A DNA stretch of 49,245 nucleotides from Rhodospirillales bacterium. GTDB lineage: Bacteria > Pseudomonadota > Alphaproteobacteria > Rhodospirillales > Casp-alpha2. The notes under the pieces are model-generated. The model was not told the DNA's origin and did no database searches. It was given only the letters and a program-made list of their open reading frames with translations. The translations under genes were made by a program, and so were the position numbers. This document shows positions 1-7,181 of the stretch, piece after piece; within the stretch, counting starts at the first letter, position 1, and every line of letters begins with the position of its first letter. The DNA lies in contig JABJGO010000012.1 of NCBI GenBank assembly GCA_018662225.1, positions 1 through 49,245 of the forward strand. The letters run 5' to 3'.

Positions 1-51
1 AAAAACGTGATGCATGATATGATTCTCCCATGGTGTTAGCGGGAGGATTTG

Positions 52-508
52 ATGAAGCGTTTTATTGAAGGTGAAGACCGTAGCCAAAGCACTTTGCTCC
101 CCGAACGTCTTGATGACTATGTTGGCGAGGACAATCCCGTCCGCGTTGTCGATGTGTTTGTTGATGACCTCGGGCAGTAAGGCCGGTGGCCAGTTCACCA
201 AACAGGACTTCCGCTACGTGGCTGATACAGGCAAACAGCGCCGGATCACCCGCTGGGAGCATGAGCATCTTCTTGAAGATGTACAGCGGCGATTGGATGA
301 GCACCCGCAGATGATGAAGCAACGCCGAGAAACGGTTGAGCATCCGTTTGGAACGATCAAACACTGGATGGGCTATACGCACTTCCAGATGAAGACGTTA
401 AAACGGGTCGGCACTGAAATGGCGCTGCATGTGCTGGCCTACAATATCAAGCGCGTCATCAATATCATGGGCATCCGCCCGCTGATAACGGCGATAATGG
501 AAGCATAG
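52..508 (+). pseudogene. IS1182-family transposase, internally deleted and frameshifted
   Basis: From ATG 52 (GGGAGG Shine-Dalgarno at about 41-46) a 42-residue reading frame gives a typical IS1182 N-terminus (MKRFIEGEDRSQSTLLPERL...) and stops at TAA 178-180. Directly after, in the next frame from about 183, comes the C-terminus of the same family (RRETVEHPFGTIKHWMGYTHF, positions about 327-390) ending at TAG 506-508. The catalytic DDE core and the cysteine-containing middle seen in family members of about 450 residues are missing. The reading frames before 180 and after 183 therefore look joined by deletion. Not expected to be active. Confidence 0.75.
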
Positions 509-662
509 GCGTTCGTTTGCGTCATTTTGGGCGCGTACTCAGCAATACAGCCCCAAGAACGGTCAAATCCGACTCGACAACTTCCGAAAGTGGTAAGGTA
601 AAAAATGGCCAAGCTAAAGTCACTCAAACCTACGCCCATGGCATATAGGGAAGTCGGTGACT

Positions 663-682
663 GTTTTTACACAGCCTGGGTC
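663..682 (+). repeat. Probable right terminal inverted repeat of the IS remnant
   Basis: GTTTTTACACAGCCTGGGTC reads as an IS1182-type end. Its reverse complement has AAAAAC, and the window starts with AAAAACGTGA, consistent with a left copy whose outer 14 bases lie outside the window. Confidence 0.4.
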
Positions 683-727
683 ATTTTCAGATGTTTTAAA
701 GCCCCTTGGCCATACACGAGACGCGGC

Positions 728-985
728 TTACTGCTTTACCTCCCAGCAATCTAACCCGCCTTTAGCGTCGCCTGCCACGTACATACACATGCGCCCAAGT
801 TCTTCGACGGCAAAGACATAACCTCGCAGGTTCCATCCGGACGCTTCAATTGCAAACTCTTTAGCCTCCACCATTGGAAGTGTGAGGGAAACGATCTTTT
901 CCCACCAGCCAGCCTTTGCTGATCCAATCGCTGCGCCACTAAGGACAATTGTGGTGATTGCTACTGCCAATATTATATTTTTCAT
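728..985 (-). CDS. Small exported protein of unknown function
   Basis: An 85-residue protein. ATG 985 is preferred because AGAAGGAA lies about ten bases upstream; a TTG at 1006 in the same frame would start inside that ribosome site. Residues 1-24 form a clear signal peptide (MKNIILAVAITTIVLSG, then GSAKA), so the mature part is about 60 residues and periplasmic or surface-located. It holds two cysteines (in RMCMYV and GLDCWEVKQ) that could form a disulfide once exported. I recognise no family. It stands alone between the IS remnant and the SDR gene on the same strand. Confidence 0.55.
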   Translation of the reverse strand: MKNIILAVAITTIVLSGAAIGSAKAGWWEKIVSLTLPMVEAKEFAIEASGWNLRGYVFAVEELGRMCMYVAGDAKGGLDCWEVKQ

Positions 986-1048
986 AACTTTAGGTTTCCT
1001 TCTCAATCCTGTTGGGCTGTTGCCCGAAACTGAATGTTTACGGAGCGA

Positions 1049-1903
1049 TCAAACCTGATCTCGCCATGAGAACTGTGGATCATATCCCAGTTCTTTCCGC
1101 GCCTTGTCGATAGACAGGAGGGTCTCGAACTCTCCTGTTCCGGCCTTCAGGGGCGTGTCAGGGAATATTTCTGCCATCAGTTCGCTGTTCGGTCGGGTCA
1201 TCACGGTATCGGCCGCCGCAATGATGTAGTTCCGCGCACCGCTCACGTCAGCGGTGAGCGCCAATCGGGTGGCTTGTGCCACATCCCGGGCGTCAACGTA
1301 GCCCCACAAATTCCACATACGCTCTTTGGCATCATCTGAGAATGCCGGGAAATTTGCGTACTCCTGAGGTTCCATAACGTTGGAATAGCGCAGACCCAAA
1401 ATCGGAATTTCGGGATACCAACGACTGAAATGACGCGCCATTTCCTCACCCACCGCTTTCGACAGAGAATAGCTCCACTCTGGTCGAACGGGAGCCTCTT
1501 CATCAATGGGGGCATAGACGGGCGGCGTATCAAATGGCAACCCGAGTGTGGTTTCGCTTGATGCCCACACAATACGTTTCAAGCCCAGATGTGTGGCGGC
1601 CCGAAATACGTTGTAGGTGCTCACCGTATTGATTTCGAATGTGACCTCGTCCGGCAAACGTCCGGGGCCGGGTATAGCAGCCAAATGAATAACAGCATCG
1701 ATATTTTCCATCTGGGCGTCGGTGCCCTGCAAGGCGCTCAATGTCTGACCGTAATCGGTCAAGTCTGCCACGGTGAAGAAGCTTGTGGGCTCCGTTGGCG
1801 CGACCTGGTCAATGATTTCAACCTGATACCCGTTTTCCAGCAGATCCCGAACAACCGCACGGCCAGCCTTACCGGCACCGCCTGTTACGATGATATTTTT
1901 CAT
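1049..1903 (-). CDS. NAD-dependent epimerase/dehydratase (extended SDR)
   Basis: A 284-residue cytosolic oxidoreductase. The Rossmann fold starts at the first residues with TGGAGKAG (7-14), the extended-SDR GxxGxxG NAD-binding motif. HLAAIPG lies at 73-79, SSETT around 115-119 supplies the catalytic Ser/Thr, and YSLSK at 145-149 is the YxxxK pair. The substrate is probably a nucleotide sugar or sugar acid; relatives include uronate dehydrogenases and UDP-sugar epimerases, and the sequence does not separate these. ATG 1903 is preceded by AGAAAGAA. A longer in-frame reading to 2080 only translates the neighbouring tRNA gene in its wrong sense and is not coding. It lies about 95 bases downstream of tRNA-Ser on the same strand. 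Confidence 0.8.
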   Translation of the reverse strand: MKNIIVTGGAGKAGRAVVRDLLENGYQVEIIDQVAPTEPTSFFTVADLTDYGQTLSALQGTDAQMENIDAVIHLAAIPGPGRLPDEVTFEINTVSTYNVFRAATHLGLKRIVWASSETTLGLPFDTPPVYAPIDEEAPVRPEWSYSLSKAVGEEMARHFSRWYPEIPILGLRYSNVMEPQEYANFPAFSDDAKERMWNLWGYVDARDVAQATRLALTADVSGARNYIIAAADTVMTRPNSELMAEIFPDTPLKAGTGEFETLLSIDKARKELGYDPQFSWRDQV

Positions 1904-1969
1904 TTGATGTTCTTTCTGTTTGTACGGTGGATCAAAGGGGGCAGAGCAAAAAGTGGCCTGCCGCCCGAA

Positions 1970-1990
1970 GCCCCATGGGTACAATGGGGC
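1970..1990 (-). terminator. Hairpin just downstream of tRNA-Ser
   Basis: Perfect 7-bp stem, GCCCCAT (1970-1976) against ATGGGGC (1984-1990) with a 7-base loop, beginning seven bases past the CCA end of the tRNA. No immediate U-run follows on the minus strand (a short T5 comes about 15-20 bases later), so it may be a processing or weak termination signal rather than a full terminator. Confidence 0.35.
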
Positions 1991-1996
1991 GTAGGG

Positions 1997-2086
1997 TGGC
2001 GGAGGGACGGGGATTCGAACCCCGGAAGGGCTTGCACCCTTGCTGGTTTTCAAGACCAGTGCATTCAACCACTCTGCCATCCCTCC
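1997..2086 (-). tRNA. tRNA-Ser (anticodon UGA)
   Basis: A 90-nt class II tRNA. The acceptor stem pairs GGAGGGA (2080-2086, minus sense) with TCCCTCC (2001-2007), the anticodon stem-loop is CTGGT-CTTGAAA-ACCAG with UGA at 2050-2052, a long variable arm is present, and GGTTCGAATCC is the T loop. The discriminator is G and the 3' CCA is encoded at 1997-1999. It decodes UCA and wobble UCN codons. Confidence 0.95.
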
Positions 2087-2109
2087 GCAGGGATTGTGGT
2101 GATACGCCC

Positions 2110-2140
2110 ATTATCTAGCGCGTAGACTCCACGGGGTCCA
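2110..2140 (-). promoter_or_regulatory. Candidate promoter for tRNA-Ser
   Basis: On the minus strand GATAAT (2110-2115) sits about 24 bases before the tRNA 5' end, with a weak TGGACC -35-like element about 19 bases upstream of it. A plausible sigma70 -10 box, but the -35 and spacing are poor. Confidence 0.3.
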
Positions 2141-2231
2141 GTACGCACATGGCTTTGTGGTGAATTTTTCGGATTAAGACAGTGATTAGGCCATTCTAGA
2201 GGAGCGAAAGCAGAACCAAGGCCATTTATTG

Positions 2232-3152
2232 TTATGTCGATTCTTTCGCAGTTCGTTGTACACGCAGGGACCAGTATTGTGCCGAGGCCACACCGATAAT
2301 CACCAGAATACCGCCCATGAGCTGTTCGGTCCGAGGTTCAATCCCGAACCAGATGGATACAGCAATCGCCACCATGGGAATGAGGTTCAGGAACATGGTA
2401 CCGACCACAATGCCCAAATGCTTCACACCCACGTTCCAGCAATAAGTGCCCAGGATACTGGTGGCCAGACTGGTCCAGATCAGAAATCCCCATCCCTTGG
2501 CATCGGGCATCTGTGCCGGTAACGATTCAACGCCCACACCCATGAGCACGGCGCAAACGACGATGATCATGGGTGTGGCGCTGACAAACGACAGCGTTGT
2601 ACGGTGAAGCTGTGAGGTGTCACCGAACCAGCGTTGTAAAAGCGCAGAATACGTGGCCCACAGCGCCGTTGCGACCAGCATAATGGCGTCACCCGGTTGA
2701 AACTGAAACACCGAAGCCCCCTGGCCGAAGGCATCCATATCCACCCCGGAAAAAACGCCCCCGGCAACGACCACCGGAATAGAAAACAGAATGGCGCGCG
2801 GCGGGTTTTTCCCAGTCAAAAACCTGTTCACAAAACTGGCTGCAATGGGGGCTGAGGCACTGATGATCGAGATGTTGATCGGGTTGGAATAATTGATAGC
2901 GAATGTAAGAAGCGTGACAAACACAACCAGAATGCCCCCGATCCAGAGCGTCTGGTGCAGCAACTCACCGCGAGGAAAGGCAATGCGTCCCTCGGCGATC
3001 CGTAGCCAAATGAGGAAGATCACAGACGACAGCATAAACCGCCCCGTTGACAGGACAACGGGATCCCAAGTCTTTAGCAATTCATTTAAGATAGGGGCGG
3101 TCGATCCCCACGCGATAACCGTCAGGACAAGACCCAGATTGGCAGCCAGCAC
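2232..3152 (-). CDS. EamA/DMT-superfamily transporter
   Basis: A 306-residue inner-membrane protein with about ten hydrophobic segments arranged as two EamA repeats (roughly residues 5-140 and 150-290). The opening VIAWGSTAPI and the repeat-start pattern ALWATYSALLQRWF are typical of drug/metabolite transporters that export amino acids or metabolites. It starts at GTG 3152 with GAAAGGG upstream; that site is held in a small hairpin (3155-3169). It lies 85 bases downstream of the acyl-CoA ligase gene on the same strand, so it may move a product or substrate of that pathway; the substrate is not deducible. Confidence 0.8.
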   Translation of the reverse strand: MLAANLGLVLTVIAWGSTAPILNELLKTWDPVVLSTGRFMLSSVIFLIWLRIAEGRIAFPRGELLHQTLWIGGILVVFVTLLTFAINYSNPINISIISASAPIAASFVNRFLTGKNPPRAILFSIPVVVAGGVFSGVDMDAFGQGASVFQFQPGDAIMLVATALWATYSALLQRWFGDTSQLHRTTLSFVSATPMIIVVCAVLMGVGVESLPAQMPDAKGWGFLIWTSLATSILGTYCWNVGVKHLGIVVGTMFLNLIPMVAIAVSIWFGIEPRTEQLMGGILVIIGVASAQYWSLRVQRTAKEST

Positions 3153-3154
3153 TG

Positions 3155-3169
3155 GCGAAACCCTTTCGC
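3155..3169 (-). promoter_or_regulatory. Hairpin covering the EamA ribosome-binding site
   Basis: GCGAAA and TTTCGC form a 6-bp stem with a 3-base loop; on the minus strand the stem and loop contain the GAAAGGG Shine-Dalgarno just before GTG 3152. The ribosome site could therefore be masked, but the stem is short. Confidence 0.35.
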
Positions 3170-3189
3170 GGACTTAAAGCAAAACCCGA

Positions 3190-3208
3190 GCAAATTGATC
3201 CAATTTGC
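3190..3208. promoter_or_regulatory. 19-bp palindrome, operator-like
   Basis: GCAAATTG-ATC-CAATTTGC is a perfect 8+8 inverted repeat with a 3-base centre. It lies between the ligase stop (3238) and the EamA start (3152), 38 bases upstream of the GTG. Size and symmetry suit a dimeric repressor site (GntR or TetR style), but no regulator gene is adjacent. Confidence 0.45.
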
Positions 3209-3237
3209 GCCAGTTTCCACAGTGGCTTTGCGTCATG

Positions 3238-4845
3238 TTAGTCCCGCAGTTTGAATTTTTGTATTTTACCCGTCGACGTTTTGGGTAAGGGACCAAATAC
3301 CACGTCCTTAGGGCATTTGAAATGGGCTAGATTTTCCCGGCAAAAATCGATGATTTCCTGCTCTGTGGCCGTGGCACCTTCTTTCAGTTCCACAAAAGCG
3401 CACGGCGTCTCGCCCCACTTCTCGTTCGGCTTGGCCACCACCGCAACGGCCAAAACTGCCGCATGCTTATAGAGGGTGCTTTCCACTTCAATGGACGAGA
3501 TATTCTCACCGCCGGAGATAATGACGTCCTTTGAGCGGTCTTTAATCTGGATGTAATTATCGCTGTGCCACACAGCCAGATCACCGGAATGGAACCAGCC
3601 ACCACGGAATGCCGCATCGGTGGTCGGCGGGTTCTTGAGGTAGCCCTTCATGACAATATTGCCCCGGAAGAATATCTCGCCCATGGTTTCGCCGTCTTTG
3701 GGCACCGGCACCATGGTTTCCGGATCCGCCACCATCAAGTCGTCCAGCATATGATAGGGCACGCCTTGGCGAGATTTCATCCGGGCCCGTTCTTCGGGTG
3801 GCAGCGCGTCCCATTCCGGGTGCCAGGCGCAAACCACCGCCGGGCCATAGGTTTCGGTGAGACCATAGACGTGAATAACATCAAAGCCGTCGTTCTCCAT
3901 GGCTTCCAGTACAGCCGCTGGCGGCGGTGCAGCCGCCGTCATCACATTGATTTTATGATCGAAGCCTTTGCGTTGTTCAGGCGTGGCATTGACCAGCATG
4001 CCGAGGATAATCGGTGCACCACAGAAATGCGTGACCTTGTAATCCGCGATAGCATCGAAGACGTTCTGTGCGTTGACCTGGCGCAGGCTGACGCTGGTCC
4101 CGGCCACAGCCGCCAGCGTCCACGGAAAGCACCAGCCATTGCAATGGAACATGGGCAGGGTCCACAGATAGACCGGATGGTGTGCAATATTCCACGCCAG
4201 CGCATTGCCGGTAGCCAGCAAGTGTGCGCCACGGTGATGGTAGACAACGCCCTTGGGATCACCAGTTGTGCCTGAGGTGTAGTTCAAGCTGATGGCCTGC
4301 CATTCATCGGCGGGGGGGTGCCAGTCATAGGCCGGGTCGCCTGTGGCCAGAAATGCCTCGTAGTCCATCTCGCCCAACAAAGCGCCGCCTTCGAAGGCGG
4401 GGTCATCAATATCTATCACCAGTGGCGATACGGCGGCTATGGCAAGGGCATCACGAATAACGCCTGAGAACTCTCTGTCCGTGATCAGAACTTTGGCCTC
4501 GCCGTGATCCAGAATGAACGCCAGGGCTTCGGCGTCGAGCCGGATATTCAACGCGTTCAGCACAGCGCCAGTCATGGGTACACCGAAATGGGCCTCAAAA
4601 ATTGCCGGCACATTGGGGGCCATGACCGCCACGGTATCGCCGAGGCCAATGCCGCGCATGGATAATGCCGAGGCCAGTCGGCGGCATCGGTCATAGGTTT
4701 CAGACCACGTATAGCGGACATCACCGTGGACCTGTGCCAACTGGTCGGGATACACACGGGCCGAACGCCGGATCAACGTCAACGGTGTCAGCGCCGTAAA
4801 GTTGGCGTCATTCTTATCTAGGTGCTGTTCATAAGGGTTCGTCAT
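3238..4845 (-). CDS. AMP-forming acyl-CoA synthetase/ligase
   Basis: A 535-residue ANL-superfamily enzyme that activates a carboxylic acid with ATP and CoA. The ATP/AMP loop [11 protein letters not shown] is at 189-199, the A5 motif YGLTETYGP is present, HSGDLA marks the adenylate-binding region, and the C-terminal swivel lysine is K527 in TSTGKIQK. Overall shape resembles the medium-chain or methylthiopropionate-type ligases (FadK/DmdB-like), but the acid cannot be named from sequence. Its ATG overlaps the stop of the upstream enolase-superfamily gene (ATGA at 4842-4845), so the two are translationally coupled and probably act in one pathway. Confidence 0.85.
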   Translation of the reverse strand: MTNPYEQHLDKNDANFTALTPLTLIRRSARVYPDQLAQVHGDVRYTWSETYDRCRRLASALSMRGIGLGDTVAVMAPNVPAIFEAHFGVPMTGAVLNALNIRLDAEALAFILDHGEAKVLITDREFSGVIRDALAIAAVSPLVIDIDDPAFEGGALLGEMDYEAFLATGDPAYDWHPPADEWQAISLNYTSGTTGDPKGVVYHHRGAHLLATGNALAWNIAHHPVYLWTLPMFHCNGWCFPWTLAAVAGTSVSLRQVNAQNVFDAIADYKVTHFCGAPIILGMLVNATPEQRKGFDHKINVMTAAAPPPAAVLEAMENDGFDVIHVYGLTETYGPAVVCAWHPEWDALPPEERARMKSRQGVPYHMLDDLMVADPETMVPVPKDGETMGEIFFRGNIVMKGYLKNPPTTDAAFRGGWFHSGDLAVWHSDNYIQIKDRSKDVIISGGENISSIEVESTLYKHAAVLAVAVVAKPNEKWGETPCAFVELKEGATATEQEIIDFCRENLAHFKCPKDVVFGPLPKTSTGKIQKFKLRD

Positions 4846-5948
4846 ATAGAATGCTCTGCAATTGGTGCGCCCAGTGAACTGAAATCTGGCTCAATGCCCA
4901 AGCCGGGGCCTTCGCTGGCTTTCATATTGCCGTCCACACGCGTTGGCGCGCCGGTGGCCGTACGCACGGTGCCATAGCTGTTAAAATCCGTGGCCGAGAA
5001 ACGAAACCGTTCCGGGGTTGAGTGGGCCAGATGGGCGATAGCTGCGGTAATGATGTCACCGCCCCAGCTGTCTTCGATGGTCATGGCGATGCCCAGCGAC
5101 ACACACAGGTCACGGATTTGCCGTGCCTTGGTCAGCCCGCCCACTTTCGATATTTTCAAATTAATCACGTCCATGGCGCCATCACCATGAGCGCGTAGCA
5201 AAGCCTGCAAACCATCGATATTCTCGTCCAGAATAAAGGGTCGGGCCGTTCGTTTTCGGATGGTCAGGCACTCTTCGTAGCTTTTGCACGGTTGCTCGAT
5301 ATACACATCTACTTTTGCCACCGCGTCACAAACCCGCGCCGCCTCGTGCATGAGCCAACCTGTATTGGCATCGGCGATCAACACTTCGCCGTTATCCAGA
5401 ATTTCACGTGTGGCATGAATACGGTCGATATCATCATCAGGATTGCCGCCAACCTTGAGCTGGAATTTCGTATATCCTTCGTCCCGGTATCCGGCGATAT
5501 TCTTCGCCATGGCATCCGCCGATTGCTGGCTGATCGCCCGGTACAGCGCTACTGAGTCGCCCTGCCGACCACCCATTAAATCACAGACAGAAAGCCCGGC
5601 TCGCTTACCCAGCAAATCCCAGCACGCCATGTCGATGGCTGACTTCACATATGGATGTCCGAGCAGTGCCGCATCCATGATCAGGTTGATCTTGCCCAAT
5701 TCGGTCGGGTCGGCCCCAATCAGATGCGGTGCCAATTCGGCCACGCCTGTCCGCACACCGGGACCATAGGCTGGCAGGTAAAATGGTCCCAACGGGCAGA
5801 CCTCACCATATCCCGACACGCCTTCGTCGGTTTCAATCTCGACCACGGTACAATCGAAGACATCCACATACTTGCCCTCAGACCATGAATACCGGCCTTC
5901 CTTGAGCGGCAGGTCCACCTGATACACGTTAATTGTCTTGATATGCAT
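4842..5948 (-). CDS. Enolase-superfamily enzyme (mandelate racemase/muconate lactonizing type)
   Basis: A 368-residue protein with the N-terminal capping domain (1-125) and a C-terminal barrel. Visible catalytic residues are K165 (FQLKVG), metal ligands D193 (ADANTGW), E218 (YIEQP) and D241 (ILDEN), and K265 (NLKISKVGG). Lysines on opposite barrel faces are typical of the racemases/epimerases and dehydratases acting on proline-like or dipeptide substrates. The N-terminus ([17 protein letters not shown]) reminds me of cis-3-hydroxy-L-proline dehydratase-like members, but this is from memory and is tentative. GAGGAT lies just upstream of ATG 5948. It is first in an operon with the acyl-CoA ligase and perhaps the EamA exporter. 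Confidence 0.8.
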   Translation of the reverse strand: MHIKTINVYQVDLPLKEGRYSWSEGKYVDVFDCTVVEIETDEGVSGYGEVCPLGPFYLPAYGPGVRTGVAELAPHLIGADPTELGKINLIMDAALLGHPYVKSAIDMACWDLLGKRAGLSVCDLMGGRQGDSVALYRAISQQSADAMAKNIAGYRDEGYTKFQLKVGGNPDDDIDRIHATREILDNGEVLIADANTGWLMHEAARVCDAVAKVDVYIEQPCKSYEECLTIRKRTARPFILDENIDGLQALLRAHGDGAMDVINLKISKVGGLTKARQIRDLCVSLGIAMTIEDSWGGDIITAAIAHLAHSTPERFRFSATDFNSYGTVRTATGAPTRVDGNMKASEGPGLGIEPDFSSLGAPIAEHSI

Positions 5949-6047
5949 GTTTTATCCTCAATTAACACGGTGACGATTACCGCATAAGGCACGCGCTGGT
6001 GCAACACCCTGTGGAGACAAATGCGTTCAATCACGCACACCAATTTA

Positions 6048-7124
6048 TCACTCCACAACAAATGTCGGGGCGAATGTCGCTGGAGCGAGCGAGCCATCTG
6101 TTCCAATTTCATCAACGGTTTCTGTATCCACCAGCTTGATCGCTGGCCCCACATGTTTGATTTCGAGCTTACCTTCCAGCACGCGAACCGCTTGCTCGAT
6201 ACCGAGGCGACCTTGTTTTACTGGAAAATCTGTCGGCGCAGCAACGATACGGCCACGTTTCAGGCCCCGGTAGACGGCATGGGTAAAGTAGTCCGCCAGC
6301 ACCTTTATTTCATCCGTTAGTCCACGGGCACGAAGCAAACCAACAGCGGCTTCGGCGGTTACGGCGCTACCCACAATGTAATCCACGTCCGGCTGCTCTT
6401 CCAAGGCTTCTTCAATAAGTAGAAGCTGGATTTCTTTGCCTGTATCGCCGTATTTCGTCACCACAACCTGTACGGAGCTTTCTGATAGTGCATCTCTGAA
6501 CCCCTGTTCAACAAAAGGCACCCAACCTGATCCTGTCGGGCCGGGGAACCAGGCGACCGTTACGGGTGGTGAACCTTTCGGGTGCTGACGAGCCAGATAC
6601 TCACCCGTTACGCGACCCATGGTAATCCAGGACACGCCTGTTTTCGCACTGATCCCTTCATCAGCAATATCATTGACGACGGCGACCACTGGAATCTGCT
6701 TAGCGATTTCGAGAACTGTTTTCGTCAGCCCGCCAAAGCTCACTGTCCCCAGAATAAGAATATCAGCGTTCTTGGCGCACTCTTTGACCTGCGATATCTG
6801 ACGGGCCATGTTTGGATAGCCACCGGCTTCGACAACTTCAAGTGACACACCAAGACGCTTCGCCTCTTCAACCATGCCATAGTTGACGCTAAGCCAATAG
6901 GCATCCTTCAAATGAGGGTAGGATGCACAAAGCCGCCACTTTTGGCTGGATTTTTCAAGCGGAGCATACTGAATGACGGAAGATGGGCTTTGGTAGTCGT
7001 ACGGTGTTTGCCACGTTTCCAGTTGCCACGGAGAATCGTTCGCCCTCGCCAAAGGCACAGACAGGGGTAGAAGCAGGGCAACACCAAAGGTGATAGAGAT
7101 CAGATAGTGCAAACTTTTTATCAT
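6048..7124 (-). CDS. torT: Periplasmic TMAO-sensing protein TorT
   Basis: A 358-residue periplasmic binding protein of the LacI/RbsB fold. ATG 7124 gives a signal peptide ending at ARA (MIKSLHYLISITFGVALLLP); an in-frame start at 7178 would add 18 residues before it and crowd the torS start. Features such as GWVPFVEQGFRD, an inducer-type NDIADEG segment and a C-terminal LADYFTHAVYRGLKRGRI region match the TorT family, which binds trimethylamine N-oxide and signals to the TorS sensor. It is divergent from torS across 57 bases, and torR follows torS, so the full TorTSR set is present. No torCAD reductase genes are in the window. Confidence 0.85.
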   Translation of the reverse strand: MIKSLHYLISITFGVALLLPLSVPLARANDSPWQLETWQTPYDYQSPSSVIQYAPLEKSSQKWRLCASYPHLKDAYWLSVNYGMVEEAKRLGVSLEVVEAGGYPNMARQISQVKECAKNADILILGTVSFGGLTKTVLEIAKQIPVVAVVNDIADEGISAKTGVSWITMGRVTGEYLARQHPKGSPPVTVAWFPGPTGSGWVPFVEQGFRDALSESSVQVVVTKYGDTGKEIQLLLIEEALEEQPDVDYIVGSAVTAEAAVGLLRARGLTDEIKVLADYFTHAVYRGLKRGRIVAAPTDFPVKQGRLGIEQAVRVLEGKLEIKHVGPAIKLVDTETVDEIGTDGSLAPATFAPTFVVE

Positions 7125-7181
7125 GTAGGCAGAATAGTGAAGTATGCTTGCCCACAACGCAAATAATCGTGGTGACAAAAG
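7125..7181. promoter_or_regulatory. Divergent torT/torS intergenic region
   Basis: The 57 bases between the two start codons must hold both ribosome sites and at least part of both promoters. I see no clear -35/-10 pair and no tor-box-like decamer here. Confidence 0.4.

Larger units (their letters stand above)
1..682 (+). mobile_element. Degenerate IS1182-like insertion sequence
   Basis: The stretch holds the start and end of an IS1182-type transposase and finishes with a likely terminal inverted repeat, GTTTTTACACAGCCTGGGTC at 663-682. The window opens with AAAAAC, which is what would follow the reverse complement of that repeat, so the left repeat is probably cut by the window edge. About 150 bases of non-coding sequence lie between the transposase stop at 508 and the right end. 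The family call rests on the transposase termini; the exact element ends are inferred. Confidence 0.55.

Noticed and set aside
1904-2080. An N-terminal extension of the SDR protein (begins MAEWLNALVLKTSK...)
   Set aside because: It is the tRNA-Ser gene translated; a well-known artefact. The real start is ATG 1903.
3565-4275. A 236-codon plus-strand frame inside the acyl-CoA ligase gene
   Set aside because: Antisense shadow of a clearly conserved ligase; no domain and no ribosome site.
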